Shown here one piece after another: positions 35,528 to 42,703 of a stretch of 64,000 nt of DNA (its first letter is position 1; the number at the start of each line of letters is the position of its first letter). Under the pieces are notes generated by a model, which had not been told where the DNA came from, ran no database searches, and saw only the letters and a list, made by a program, of their open reading frames with translations. The DNA comes from G963668185 sp963668185 (GTDB taxonomy: Bacteria; Chloroflexota; Dehalococcoidia; Lucifugimonadales; G963668185). The stretch covers positions 2,715,408 through 2,779,407 of the forward strand of contig OY764162.1 in assembly GCA_963668185.1 (NCBI GenBank), written 5' to 3'. The position numbers were made by a program, and so were the translations under genes.

Positions 35528-36286
35528 ATGGAGATCGTAAAGGGAGTCCACAAGATACCCGGCACTTTCTGGTCCGCGCTCTACCTGATCGAGGACGGCG
35601 ATTCGCTCGCGCTGGTCGATTCCGGGTCGCCGGGAGACGGGAGGAGGGTGGAGGGCTACGTGCGGTCGATCGGACGGGACGTCACGGATATCGGGTACAT
35701 CCTCGTCACGCACAGCCATCCGGACCACACGGGTTCGGCGTTCGCGATTGCCGAGAAGTCGGGAGCGAGGATCGCGGCGCACCGGCTGGACTCGAAGGTG
35801 CACGCGGACGGTGAGGTGTCGCTGAGCTACATGGGCGTGTTCACGAGCGTGAAGCTGCCGATTCCGTACCTGCGGTTCACCGAGGTGACGGACCTTGTGA
35901 GCGACGGCGACGTGCTGCCGATCGGCGACGGCGTGCGGGTGATCCACACGCCGGGGCACACGCCCGGGAGCCTGTGCTTCATGGACGAGGGGCGGAGGCT
36001 GCTGTTCTCCGGCGACACGCTGTTCAGCGACGGCGACGGCGTGAGCCGGTCGGTGCCGTTTCCGGGCTACGACGGGGAGGCGTACCGCGCCTCGATCAAC
36101 AGGCTGGCGAACGAGGAGTTCGACACGCTGTGCGGGGGCCACGGGAGGCCGCTGGTGGGCGGGGCGACGCACGCGCTGCGGTCGCTGCTGAGGACGAGCC
36201 CGGACCCGCCGACGTGGGGGATGTTCTTCAAGAGTGTTCCCAAGAGGCTCTGGAGGGGGTGGACGCCGAAGGGTGAGTTCAAGTGA
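35528..36286 (+). CDS. Metallo-beta-lactamase-fold hydrolase
   Basis: A 252-residue MBL-superfamily protein. The metal motif is THSHPDHTGSAF (HxHxDH), with later His in HTPGHTPGSLCFMDEG and Asp in LLFSGDTLFSDG, and a final His in LCGGHGRP. Glyoxalase II-like or lactonase activity is usual, substrate unknown. ATG at 35528. Plus strand, downstream of the repeat field. Confidence 0.88.
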   Translation: MEIVKGVHKIPGTFWSALYLIEDGDSLALVDSGSPGDGRRVEGYVRSIGRDVTDIGYILVTHSHPDHTGSAFAIAEKSGARIAAHRLDSKVHADGEVSLSYMGVFTSVKLPIPYLRFTEVTDLVSDGDVLPIGDGVRVIHTPGHTPGSLCFMDEGRRLLFSGDTLFSDGDGVSRSVPFPGYDGEAYRASINRLANEEFDTLCGGHGRPLVGGATHALRSLLRTSPDPPTWGMFFKSVPKRLWRGWTPKGEFK

Positions 36287-36296
36287 GCGGGGGCTG

Positions 36297-36692
36297 CTAG
36301 CTGCGTAGTCTGGCCAGGCGGGCGAGGGTGCGGACGGCGGCGTGGCTGATGGGGGCTCGCGCGGCGGGGGAAAGATCCAGGGCCTTGAGTTCTCCTGTGC
36401 TGTCGAGGCCGGCTTCGTCGGTATCGTCGGGCGTCATTCTCATGGTCAGCTCGTAGAGGTTGCCGTCGGGGCAGACGACGACGCATCCTACGTTCAGGTA
36501 GGCGGCTCCGACGGCGGCTAGTATGGCCGGGGCTTCCTCGATTTCCACAGCCCTGAGCGAGGCGTGGCCCATGAAGGACGGGAACGGGTCGAGGCCGGCG
36601 CAGAGGTCCGCGAGGAGCGAGGCTAGTTCATCGGCGGCACGATCCATCGCCGCGTCTGCCTGTGTCGTTGCGGCTGTGGGATCAATGTTCAC
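36297..36692 (-). CDS. Hypothetical protein
   Basis: A 131-residue protein with no recognised family. The N-terminus is a predicted amphipathic helix (ADAAMDRAADELASLLADL), the middle has a hydrophobic beta-rich segment (AYLNVGCVVVCPDGNLYELTM), and the end is Ala/Arg-rich. No signal peptide or metal motif. It is convergent with the MBL-fold gene, 10 bp apart. Confidence 0.5.
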   Translation of the reverse strand: MNIDPTAATTQADAAMDRAADELASLLADLCAGLDPFPSFMGHASLRAVEIEEAPAILAAVGAAYLNVGCVVVCPDGNLYELTMRMTPDDTDEAGLDSTGELKALDLSPAARAPISHAAVRTLARLARLRS

Positions 36693-36724
36693 GGGGCCTC
36701 CTTTCGTTTGGGAGGCTTGTCAAA

Positions 36725-36753
36725 TTGACAGCTATGGGGGGCTACTTTATCAT
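36725..36753 (+). promoter_or_regulatory. Near-consensus sigma70 promoter for the tRNA cluster
   Basis: TTGACA (36725-36730) and TATCAT (36748-36753) are separated by exactly 17 bp. Transcription would start about 36760, 15 bp before the first tRNA. This is the best promoter match seen in the window and fits strong expression of stable RNA. Confidence 0.75.
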
Positions 36754-36774
36754 TTTGATGGTGGTCGATTGCGG

Positions 36775-36850
36775 GGCAACGTAGCTCAGGGGTTAGAGCG
36801 GGCGCTTCATAAGCGCTAGGTCGTAGGTTCAAATCCTACCGTTGCCACCA
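36775..36850 (+). tRNA. tRNA-Met (CAT)
   Basis: Cloverleaf visible: acceptor GGCAACG/CGTTGCC, T arm GTAGG-TTCAAAT-CCTAC, anticodon loop TTCATAA with anticodon CAT, and encoded CCA at 36848-36850. Elongator Met is the default; an Ile tRNA with a modified C34 cannot be excluded by eye. Confidence 0.93.
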
Positions 36851-36888
36851 TTCCGTGATCGGCGGTTCATTAACATCACGCCCTGCCT

Positions 36889-36964
36889 GGGCGGTTAGCT
36901 CAGTGGTTAGAGCGCCTGCTTCACACGCAGGAGGTCCGAGGTTCGAGTCCTCGACCGCCCACCA
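36889..36964 (+). tRNA. tRNA-Val (CAC)
   Basis: Acceptor GGGCGGT pairs with ACCGCCC (with the CCA end encoded), anticodon loop TTCACAC gives CAC, and the T arm is CGAGG-TTCGAGT-CCTCG. It lies 38 bp after tRNA-Met. Confidence 0.93.
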
Positions 36965-37028
36965 CGCGCGCATCCCGCGAGCGCGTGGCGGGACCGGCGC
37001 CGCCGGGCGAGGGCGGCAGTTGGCACGT

Positions 37029-37114
37029 GCCGAAGTGGCGGAACGGTAGACGCGCTACGTTCAGGACGTAGTACCCGTACGGGTGTGTGGGTTCGACTCC
37101 CTCCTTCGGCACCA
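37029..37114 (+). tRNA. tRNA-Leu (CAG)
   Basis: Acceptor GCCGAAG/CTTCGGC, anticodon loop TTCAGGA with CAG, and a long class II variable arm (TACCCGTACGGGTG). CCA is encoded. Confidence 0.93.
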
Positions 37115-37126
37115 CGGCCTAAATGC

Positions 37127-37203
37127 GCGCTTGTAGCTCAGTTGGATAGAGCGCGGCCCTGCGGAGGCCGAGGTCGTGGGTTCGAGTCCCGCCAAGCGCG
37201 CCA
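37127..37203 (+). tRNA. tRNA-Arg (GCG)
   Basis: Acceptor GCGCTTG/CAAGCGC, anticodon stem CGGCC/GGCCG around loop CTGCGGA, which gives anticodon GCG. CCA is encoded. Most bacteria read CGC and CGU with an ACG anticodon edited to inosine; here G34 is encoded directly. Confidence 0.9.
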
Positions 37204-37251
37204 CACTTATCGCACGGTCAGCGGGGCCTTTGGCGGCCCCTAAGGCGTCGC

Positions 37252-37325
37252 GGGCGGTTAGCTCAGCTGGTTAGAGCGTCTGTCTTACACACAGAAGGTC
37301 AGAGGTTCGAGTCCTCTATCGCCCA
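37252..37325 (+). tRNA. tRNA-Val (TAC)
   Basis: Acceptor GGGCGGT/ATCGCCC (one G-T pair), anticodon loop CTTACAC giving TAC, T arm AGAGG-TTCGAGT-CCTCT. Unlike the other four tRNAs, the 3' CCA is not encoded (ACTC follows), so it needs CCA addition. Confidence 0.92.
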
Positions 37326-37379
37326 CTCATTTTCTGCTGTTTCCATCGGTGACTCCGACTATTCCGTGGGAGGAAGGAA

Positions 37380-37802
37380 TTGACGCGAACGCTGTCGGTC
37401 GAAGAGGTGGTCGAGAGGCCCGCCTCGGACGTGTGGGAGAGGCTCACCGACTGGAAGAATGCCGGCAGGTGGATGCCCGGTATCGACGGGATGGCGGCGG
37501 ACGGAGGGACGGCTGTTGGGACGAAGCTCGTGTTCCATGCGCGCGGCAAGGAGCGCTCGAGCACGATAGTGGACAGCGACGCGGGCAGGTCGATCGTGCT
37601 GCGTTCGACGCAGGGCGGGGTTACGGCGGACTACAGGTACGAGGTGCACGACATCGACGGGCGCTCGGCACGCGTTACGCTGGTGGCGGACTGCCAGGTT
37701 ACGGGGCTGTGGCGGCTCGTATCGCCCCTGCTCCGCATGGCCATCCGAGTCGCTGACGGCAAGCAACTGCGGCTGCTGAAGGCGGTGGTTGAGGGCGGGT
37801 GA
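37380..37802 (+). CDS. SRPBCC-family protein (START/polyketide cyclase-like)
   Basis: A 140-residue protein with the SRPBCC pattern: initial strand TLSVEEVVERPASDVWERLTDW, the helix with TDWKNAGRWMPGI, and a final helix (SPLLRMAIRVADGKQLRLLKAVV). Such folds bind hydrophobic ligands. A TTG start after GGGAGGAAGGAA is the best match. It begins about 55 bp past the last tRNA. Confidence 0.7.
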   Translation: MTRTLSVEEVVERPASDVWERLTDWKNAGRWMPGIDGMAADGGTAVGTKLVFHARGKERSSTIVDSDAGRSIVLRSTQGGVTADYRYEVHDIDGRSARVTLVADCQVTGLWRLVSPLLRMAIRVADGKQLRLLKAVVEGG

Positions 37803-37833
37803 GGGGTGGGGCGAAAGATAAGTGGGGCAGAGG

Positions 37834-38412
37834 ATGACCGACGCTGACCTTTGGCAGTCGCTCGGGACGCCGGGAGGGTACGTTGAGATCGTGGCCTACC
37901 GTGCCGAATGGCCGAGGGTATTCGAGAGAGAGGCGGCGGCAATTCTGGAAGCGTGCGATCCTTGGGTGACGGAGGTCCATCACATCGGCAGCACCTCTGT
38001 GCCGGGACTGGCGGCAAAGCCCATTCTTGACATGATGCCCATCGCCGCCGGGGCGGCGGAGGGCTTCGAAGCCGTTGTCCGCATGGAGCGGCTGGGTTAC
38101 CGTTATCGTGGCGAGAACGGAATTCCCGGGCGCTTCTATTTCAACAGATTCGTCGATGGCCGCACGGTCGCGCACGTCCACATGCTTCCGGTGGGCCACC
38201 CAGACGCTGAGAAGCAATTGGCCTTCCGTGACTACCTGAGGAGTCATCCGGAAGCTGCCCGTGACTACGAGAGGCTCAAGAGAAGGCTTGCGGTGAAGTA
38301 CAGGAACGACGGTCAGGCTTACACGGACTCGAAGGCTGAATTCATCGACGGGATAATCGCCACGGCCATGCGGGACGGTGGAAGCAGAGCACGGCTTACA
38401 AATCCACAATGA
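37834..38412 (+). CDS. GrpB/UPF0157 family protein
   Basis: A 192-residue nucleotidyltransferase-like protein: VEIVAYRAEWPRVFEREAAA near the start and VHHIGSTSVPGLAAKPILDM, the family hallmark, with HVHMLPVGH later. GrpB-like domains are found alone or fused to dephospho-CoA kinase; no activity is firmly assigned. ATG at 37834 follows GGGGCAGAGG. Confidence 0.88.
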   Translation: MTDADLWQSLGTPGGYVEIVAYRAEWPRVFEREAAAILEACDPWVTEVHHIGSTSVPGLAAKPILDMMPIAAGAAEGFEAVVRMERLGYRYRGENGIPGRFYFNRFVDGRTVAHVHMLPVGHPDAEKQLAFRDYLRSHPEAARDYERLKRRLAVKYRNDGQAYTDSKAEFIDGIIATAMRDGGSRARLTNPQ

Positions 38413-38493
38413 ACCATCACTATTGGCAAATGCATTACCAAAGGCCACAATATAAGGACAATGGCTACTATTTAAGGCTAAGGAGCATTTTCA

Positions 38494-38727
38494 ATGTTTG
38501 AGTCCAGCATCACCGTGAAGGGGCAGACCACATTGCCCAAGGCAGTCAGGGACTCGCTGGCGGTGAAGGCGGGGGACAGGGTTCGATATGTCATTCTGGA
38601 CGAGGGGGTGCTGATTATGCCCGTGCGGCCCACCAGCCGACTGTTCGGCAGCCTTAAGTACGACGGTCCGCCGGTGAGCTTGGAAGACATGGACCGCGCC
38701 ATAGCAGAGGGGGCAGTCGAGGAATAG
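38494..38727 (+). CDS. AbrB/SpoVT-family antitoxin-like protein
   Basis: A 77-residue swapped-hairpin AbrB DNA-binding protein: SSITVKGQTTLPKAVRDSL AVKAGDRV-type core, then a hydrophobic segment and an acidic tail (LEDMDRAIAEGAVEE) as in antitoxins of PIN-toxin pairs. No PIN gene follows; the downstream 70 bp instead hold a fragment related to the acetyltransferase gene at 39.6 kb. The toxin may therefore have been lost. Confidence 0.8.
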   Translation: MFESSITVKGQTTLPKAVRDSLAVKAGDRVRYVILDEGVLIMPVRPTSRLFGSLKYDGPPVSLEDMDRAIAEGAVEE

Positions 38728-38737
38728 CAGCGGGCAT

Positions 38738-38858
38738 CAATCCTGGTGGAGAGTCCCGGAGCTAGGCCGGCGTGATGAGCATCGCAGTGCGGCGGGAGGC
38801 GGAGATCGATATCGAGGGTTACTCGCAGGTGATAGCGAAGCGATGCCGACGCTACTGA
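38738..38858 (+). pseudogene. Truncated duplicate of the GNAT gene start
   Basis: The DNA from about 38738 repeats the leader and start of the acetyltransferase gene at 39536 onward (TGGTGGAGAGTC...GGCGTGATGAGCATCGCAG). It encodes MSIAVRREAEIDIEGYSQV (38775 onward) against MSIAVRRDAELDLEAYSQV, then departs and stops at 38856-38858. It reads as a partial duplication, with the DUF4160 gene now starting inside it. Confidence 0.65.
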
Positions 38859-39079
38859 GAGAGGGACCGTTTCGTTTTTTCTTCTACATGGGCGACCGGG
38901 GAGAGCCTCCACATGTGCACGTGCAGCGCGACAACAATATAGCCAAGTTCTGGCTGCGCCCGGTCACGCTGGAACGCAGCGGCGGTCTGAGCCGCTCAGA
39001 GATACGCCGGGTTGAGCGCATCATCGAGGAACATCAGGCTTCGTTCTTAGGGGAGTGGAATGTACGTTTCAACGACTGA
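38843..39079 (+). CDS. DUF4160 protein
   Basis: A 78-residue protein matching DUF4160: FRFFFYMGDRGEPPHVHVQR then AKFWLRPVTLERSGG and the helix EIRRVERIIEEHQ. The GDxxEPPHVHV segment is the family signature. It overlaps the DUF2442 gene by 20 bp; the two families are usually found as a pair and are suspected of forming a toxin-antitoxin module, which is not demonstrated here. Confidence 0.85.
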   Translation: MPTLLREGPFRFFFYMGDRGEPPHVHVQRDNNIAKFWLRPVTLERSGGLSRSEIRRVERIIEEHQASFLGEWNVRFND

Positions 39080-39452
39080 GGTCAGTGTGCCGGAGGCCAT
39101 GACAGTTGAAGTGACGGAGGACACGCTCACGGCGGAGTTGTCGGATGGCAGGACCATCTCCGTCCCGGTGGCCTGGTATCCCAGACTGGAACACGCAACC
39201 CCGGAGGAAAGAGGCGGCTGGGAGTTGATAGGCGGGGGCCAGGGGATTCACTGGCCGAGCCTGGACGAGGACATCAGCGTTGAGATGCTGCTGGCAGGCA
39301 GAAAGTCGGGGGAGAGCCACAGGTCCTTCCAACAGTGGCTCGAGGCGAGGAGAGAAGGACGCGGGGTGACGCTGTACGAGCTTACAGCCCATGAGGAGTC
39401 GAGGCAGGGGCACGGCGGGTCCCGGTCGGTTGCGGGTGACGACGTAGAATAG
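39060..39452 (+). CDS. DUF2442 protein
   Basis: A 130-residue protein of the DUF2442 family: LTAELSDGRTISVPVAWYPRL followed by WELIGGGQGIHWPSLDEDIS, which are the conserved elements. Its start lies within the DUF4160 gene (20-bp overlap), so the pair is translationally coupled. The C-terminal tail (YELTAHEESRQGHGGSR) is not conserved and is unusually polar. Confidence 0.85.
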   Translation: MYVSTTEVSVPEAMTVEVTEDTLTAELSDGRTISVPVAWYPRLEHATPEERGGWELIGGGQGIHWPSLDEDISVEMLLAGRKSGESHRSFQQWLEARREGRGVTLYELTAHEESRQGHGGSRSVAGDDVE

Positions 39453-39465
39453 CGGGAGGGGGCCG

Positions 39466-39500
39466 GCTCATGGTTCGACAGGCTCACCACGAACGAAACA
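39466..39500. repeat. Dispersed repeat, TGGTTCGACAGGCTCA family
   Basis: A TGGTTCGACAGGCTCACC unit, opposite in orientation to the copy at 11.95 kb, lies between the DUF2442 and GNAT genes. Confidence 0.65.
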
Positions 39501-39571
39501 TAAGCGAGATCAACGAACGAAACGGAAGCGGGATCAACCTTGGTGGAGAGTCACGGAGATAGGACGGCGTG

Positions 39572-40144
39572 ATGAGCATCGCAGTGCGGCGGGATGCGGA
39601 GCTTGATCTTGAGGCTTACTCGCAGGTGCGGATGGAGCTTACGGTGCGCTCGCGGTTCCGCGTGGAGATTGTCGATGGCGGGCTAGGTGGATGGAGGCTG
39701 AGTGAGGAGCCGGTGCATCCGCCGTTTCAGAAGGACTACGATGAGCATTGGCCTCCGACGGGATGGACAAGGTACGACCTGTCCAACTGGGCGCTGTTTG
39801 CCGCGTTCGATGGGCAGCTACGGGTCGGTGGGGCGGCGGTGGCCTGGAACAGCCCGGGGCTGAGTATGCTGCAAGGGAGAACGGACATCGCGGTGTTATG
39901 GGACATCAGAGTCCGCAGAGGGTATCGTCGGTCGGGAATCGGCTCGCGGCTGTTCGACATGGGCGCGGACTGGGCACGGCGGCGGGGATGCAGGCGCCTG
40001 ATAATCGAGACGCAGAACGTCAACGTGCCTGCCTGCCGCTTCTACGCCGGCAAGGGGGCGCAACTAAGGGCGATACACCACGACATTTACCCGGAGTGTC
40101 CTGACGAAGTCCAGTTCCTGTGGTACCTGGACCTGTCCTCTTGA
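39572..40144 (+). CDS. GNAT-family N-acetyltransferase
   Basis: A 190-residue acetyltransferase. The acetyl-CoA binding motif is seen in IRVRRGYRRSGIGSRLFDMG (R/Q-x-x-G-x-G/A), followed by WARRRGCRRLIIETQNVNVP and FYAGKG. It resembles streptothricin or small-molecule acetyltransferases, substrate unknown. GTG one codon before ATG could also start it. Its N-terminal part is duplicated as a fragment at 38.74 kb. Confidence 0.83.
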   Translation: MSIAVRRDAELDLEAYSQVRMELTVRSRFRVEIVDGGLGGWRLSEEPVHPPFQKDYDEHWPPTGWTRYDLSNWALFAAFDGQLRVGGAAVAWNSPGLSMLQGRTDIAVLWDIRVRRGYRRSGIGSRLFDMGADWARRRGCRRLIIETQNVNVPACRFYAGKGAQLRAIHHDIYPECPDEVQFLWYLDLSS

Positions 40145-40208
40145 GGGGCTGGGCTATTGAGTCCGCCGGGGCGTTCAGCAACTTCGCGAAGGCGGCGGGG
40201 ACGGTTGG

Positions 40209-41564
40209 TCAGGAGAGGCTGCTGGCGCGGTAGGCGGTCATGACCTGGCTTCCGGGCTGTACCTGTTCGCACATGTCTTCCACTTCGCTCTTGAGCCTGG
40301 CCGCCTCGTCCTCGTCCGTTACGTGATTCTCGTACAGAAACTCGAAGACGGCGTCCTGATGCAGGGTGGCCCCCTTACGCACGAGGAGCGACAGGTACTG
40401 GTGGTGATGCCCGTAGATAGCTTCATCACAGTCGACGGCGGGGTAGATGCGCTCATTCACTTGATCGGGGATATGGATCAGGTGTCCTCTCGCTGCCCCT
40501 TGTATGGTGGTGAAGCAGTAAGCGAAGTTGAGGGTGTACAGCAGTTTCCTGACGTGCTGCTGGTGCACGCGGAGACCCTGGGAGTAGGCCAGAGACGATA
40601 GCTCGTCGCCCATGGAGTTGAACGACAAGCCCCAGTGGTCGTTGTGTTCGAACTGCTGCCAGAGGTGCTCAATGAACATCTTCCTGGCCGGCCATTGGAG
40701 CAGCGGTATGCGCTCCTCTTGCAGAATGGTCCTGTAACTTGCAGTCGCCACTGCGAGCGAAGAGTAGTCGTATTCGCGAGTGACGGGAATGGGGCTGCTG
40801 ATGATGGGAGTCGCGGCGGGGGCGTCCACTGCGAGCGTCAGGTCCGGCCCCTCGGCCTTGAGCATGCGCAGAAGCCCGTGCTCCTCCGCGCCTCGCGCCA
40901 GTTCGCTGACCGAGGCGTTGTATCGCGACAAGTTGAAGGCCGGGTCAAGCTGTCTCATCATTTCCAGGACGTGCGGTCCCGTGGCTGGCCTGCCCTGTCG
41001 TTGGAGCGCCTCGACCGCCTTGCGCATCAAGATGTACGCCTGGCTGCGGTCGGGGCCTTCTTCGGGTATCTCCGGCTCGTCCGACGGAGGGACGAGGTCA
41101 TCGTAAAAGACGAAGGAGTCGCAAGCCTCGATCAGGACGCGGCTGACTCCTGCTTGCACGCCGATGCCAATGACTTGAATGCCGTATCGTTTGAGCTTTT
41201 GGACCAGGGGTACGAAGTCACGGTCTCCGCCCACGATGACCACGCTGTTCGGGGCTACGGGAGAAAATGCCATCTCGAGCGCGTCCACTGCGAGCTGGAT
41301 GTCCGCCGTGTTCTTGTGTTCGCCGCGGAGATGGGGGGCCGACATGGGCAACTGCACGAGTTCAATGGCGTTGGCCCTGAAGTCGCCAAGCACAGGCCGA
41401 AGGAAGGCGGAGGTCCAGTCCGCGTAGGCCTTGGAAGACATGATCGTGCCGTGCTGGCGCACCCTGTCAATGATCAACGACAGGTTGAACGGCAGGCCGG
41501 AGTCCTGGGCGAGTATCAGGACGTTGTCAACGTCGATGAAAAGGGCGATTCTGTCATCTGCCAC
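40209..41564 (-). CDS. NYN-domain RNase-like protein with OST-HTH (LOTUS) domain
   Basis: A 451-residue protein. Residues 1-155 form a NYN (PIN-like) nuclease domain with the acidic residues in LFIDVDNV (D11, D13), NTADIQLAVDAL (D88) and GGDRDFVPLVQ (D114, D116). Residues about 172-245 fit an OST-HTH/LOTUS domain (AYILMRKAVEALQRQGRPATG and SELARGAEEHGLLRM), known to bind RNA. The rest (250-451) is unassigned and has HGHHHQ-type clusters. It is expected to act on RNA or single-stranded DNA. Confidence 0.83.
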   Translation of the reverse strand: MADDRIALFIDVDNVLILAQDSGLPFNLSLIIDRVRQHGTIMSSKAYADWTSAFLRPVLGDFRANAIELVQLPMSAPHLRGEHKNTADIQLAVDALEMAFSPVAPNSVVIVGGDRDFVPLVQKLKRYGIQVIGIGVQAGVSRVLIEACDSFVFYDDLVPPSDEPEIPEEGPDRSQAYILMRKAVEALQRQGRPATGPHVLEMMRQLDPAFNLSRYNASVSELARGAEEHGLLRMLKAEGPDLTLAVDAPAATPIISSPIPVTREYDYSSLAVATASYRTILQEERIPLLQWPARKMFIEHLWQQFEHNDHWGLSFNSMGDELSSLAYSQGLRVHQQHVRKLLYTLNFAYCFTTIQGAARGHLIHIPDQVNERIYPAVDCDEAIYGHHHQYLSLLVRKGATLHQDAVFEFLYENHVTDEDEAARLKSEVEDMCEQVQPGSQVMTAYRASSLS

Positions 41565-41581
41565 GGCAAGTTCCTCGGCTT

Positions 41582-42619
41582 CTAGTATGGCCCAACACGT
41601 ACGGCGGCGTCACGGGCGGCGGCGAGGTACACGGGGTTTGGGTTGATGGCGTGTTCGCGGAGGCAGGCTTCCGTGAACTTGATGGTGTGTGGGCCTCTGG
41701 CGTGGAGGGCGCGGTCAACCAGGTCGTCACGGTCGTGGTCCGAGGGTTCGCTGACGGTGCGCTGGTCGGGATCGCGCACGCCGTACCATGCGTAAACGGC
41801 GGCGCAGGTCTGCCAGGCGTAGCGGGCCGCGAGGCGGGCGTCGGCCTCGTCCAAGTACGGCGCGATCAGGCGCAGCGAGCTTGGCGCGGTGACGGTGTGC
41901 ACGAACGCGATGGGCGACGAGTCGTTGACCAGATACAGGCCGGCGAAGGTCTCTGTAAGGTCCGAAAGGAACGCCGCTACGTCGTCGCCGGGGCCGGACA
42001 TGCCGATGGCGGACTCGAAGTCCGGCTCATCGTCGAGGCCGCGCACCGCCTCGAAGATCAGTCCCTCGCCCTTGAAGTCGGGGCCGTGGACGCGGCGCAG
42101 CCGACGGACGGCGTCCGACGGGAGCATCGCGGCGTCGTCCGGCGATGGCTGGCCGGGCAGCTCCTGGTAGCGGGCGGCCCAGTAGCCGAGGCCATGCGCC
42201 AGCTCATGCAGGCGGGGCGCCGATTCGGACTCGGCGAGGCTGCGCGCGGCGTGCGCGGTGCGCAGCAGGCCGTGCGTGGCGGCGGCCATGATCGCGGGGG
42301 CGAGAAGCGGTACCCAGTCGGCTAGAACGCGCTGCCACGGCGCATCCGAAAGCTCCCGGTCGAAGAACGCTACCCAGTCGGCGACGCGGCGGATGTCGCC
42401 GAGCGCCGCGCGCCAGTCCTCGCGCGGCACGGGCCTCACGCTCTCCGGGGCGGGACGCAGCTGCGGCAGGTACTCCTCGACCCAGGGGATGATCTCGTCC
42501 GCCCGATCCATGGCTACCATAGCCTCTGCGCCCATGGGGGCGTGGTTGGACAGGCCGGGGCCGAACTCCGGGCCGGTGCGGTGGACGATCTCCAAGGCTT
42601 CGTCGATGGTGCGGGTCAT
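41582..42619 (-). CDS. Questin oxidase-like protein (DUF4243)
   Basis: A 345-residue helical protein. The segment AIMAAATHGLLRTAHAARSL, then HELAHGLGYWAARYQELPG, matches the questin oxidase/DUF4243 family, where His residues and Tyr form a possible metal site. A later VHTVTAPSSLRLIAPYL and a C-terminal FTEACLREHAINPNPVYLAA are also typical. Fungal relatives open anthraquinone rings; bacterial members are uncharacterised. It precedes the NYN gene by 17 bp on the same strand. Confidence 0.7.
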   Translation of the reverse strand: MTRTIDEALEIVHRTGPEFGPGLSNHAPMGAEAMVAMDRADEIIPWVEEYLPQLRPAPESVRPVPREDWRAALGDIRRVADWVAFFDRELSDAPWQRVLADWVPLLAPAIMAAATHGLLRTAHAARSLAESESAPRLHELAHGLGYWAARYQELPGQPSPDDAAMLPSDAVRRLRRVHGPDFKGEGLIFEAVRGLDDEPDFESAIGMSGPGDDVAAFLSDLTETFAGLYLVNDSSPIAFVHTVTAPSSLRLIAPYLDEADARLAARYAWQTCAAVYAWYGVRDPDQRTVSEPSDHDRDDLVDRALHARGPHTIKFTEACLREHAINPNPVYLAAARDAAVRVGPY

Positions 42620-42703
42620 ATCCCAAGTATAGGCGAGGCCGGAGCACGACCTGAACGGTTTCCGGTTCCTGGCTGAGGCCAGTTGATTTTGGGCGGGCCT
42701 CGT

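Noticed and set aside
37223..37240. Terminator-like GGGGCC/GGCCCC hairpin between tRNA genes
   Set aside because: There is no T-tract and it lies inside a tRNA cluster that is probably one transcript, so a processing-related hairpin is at least as likely.
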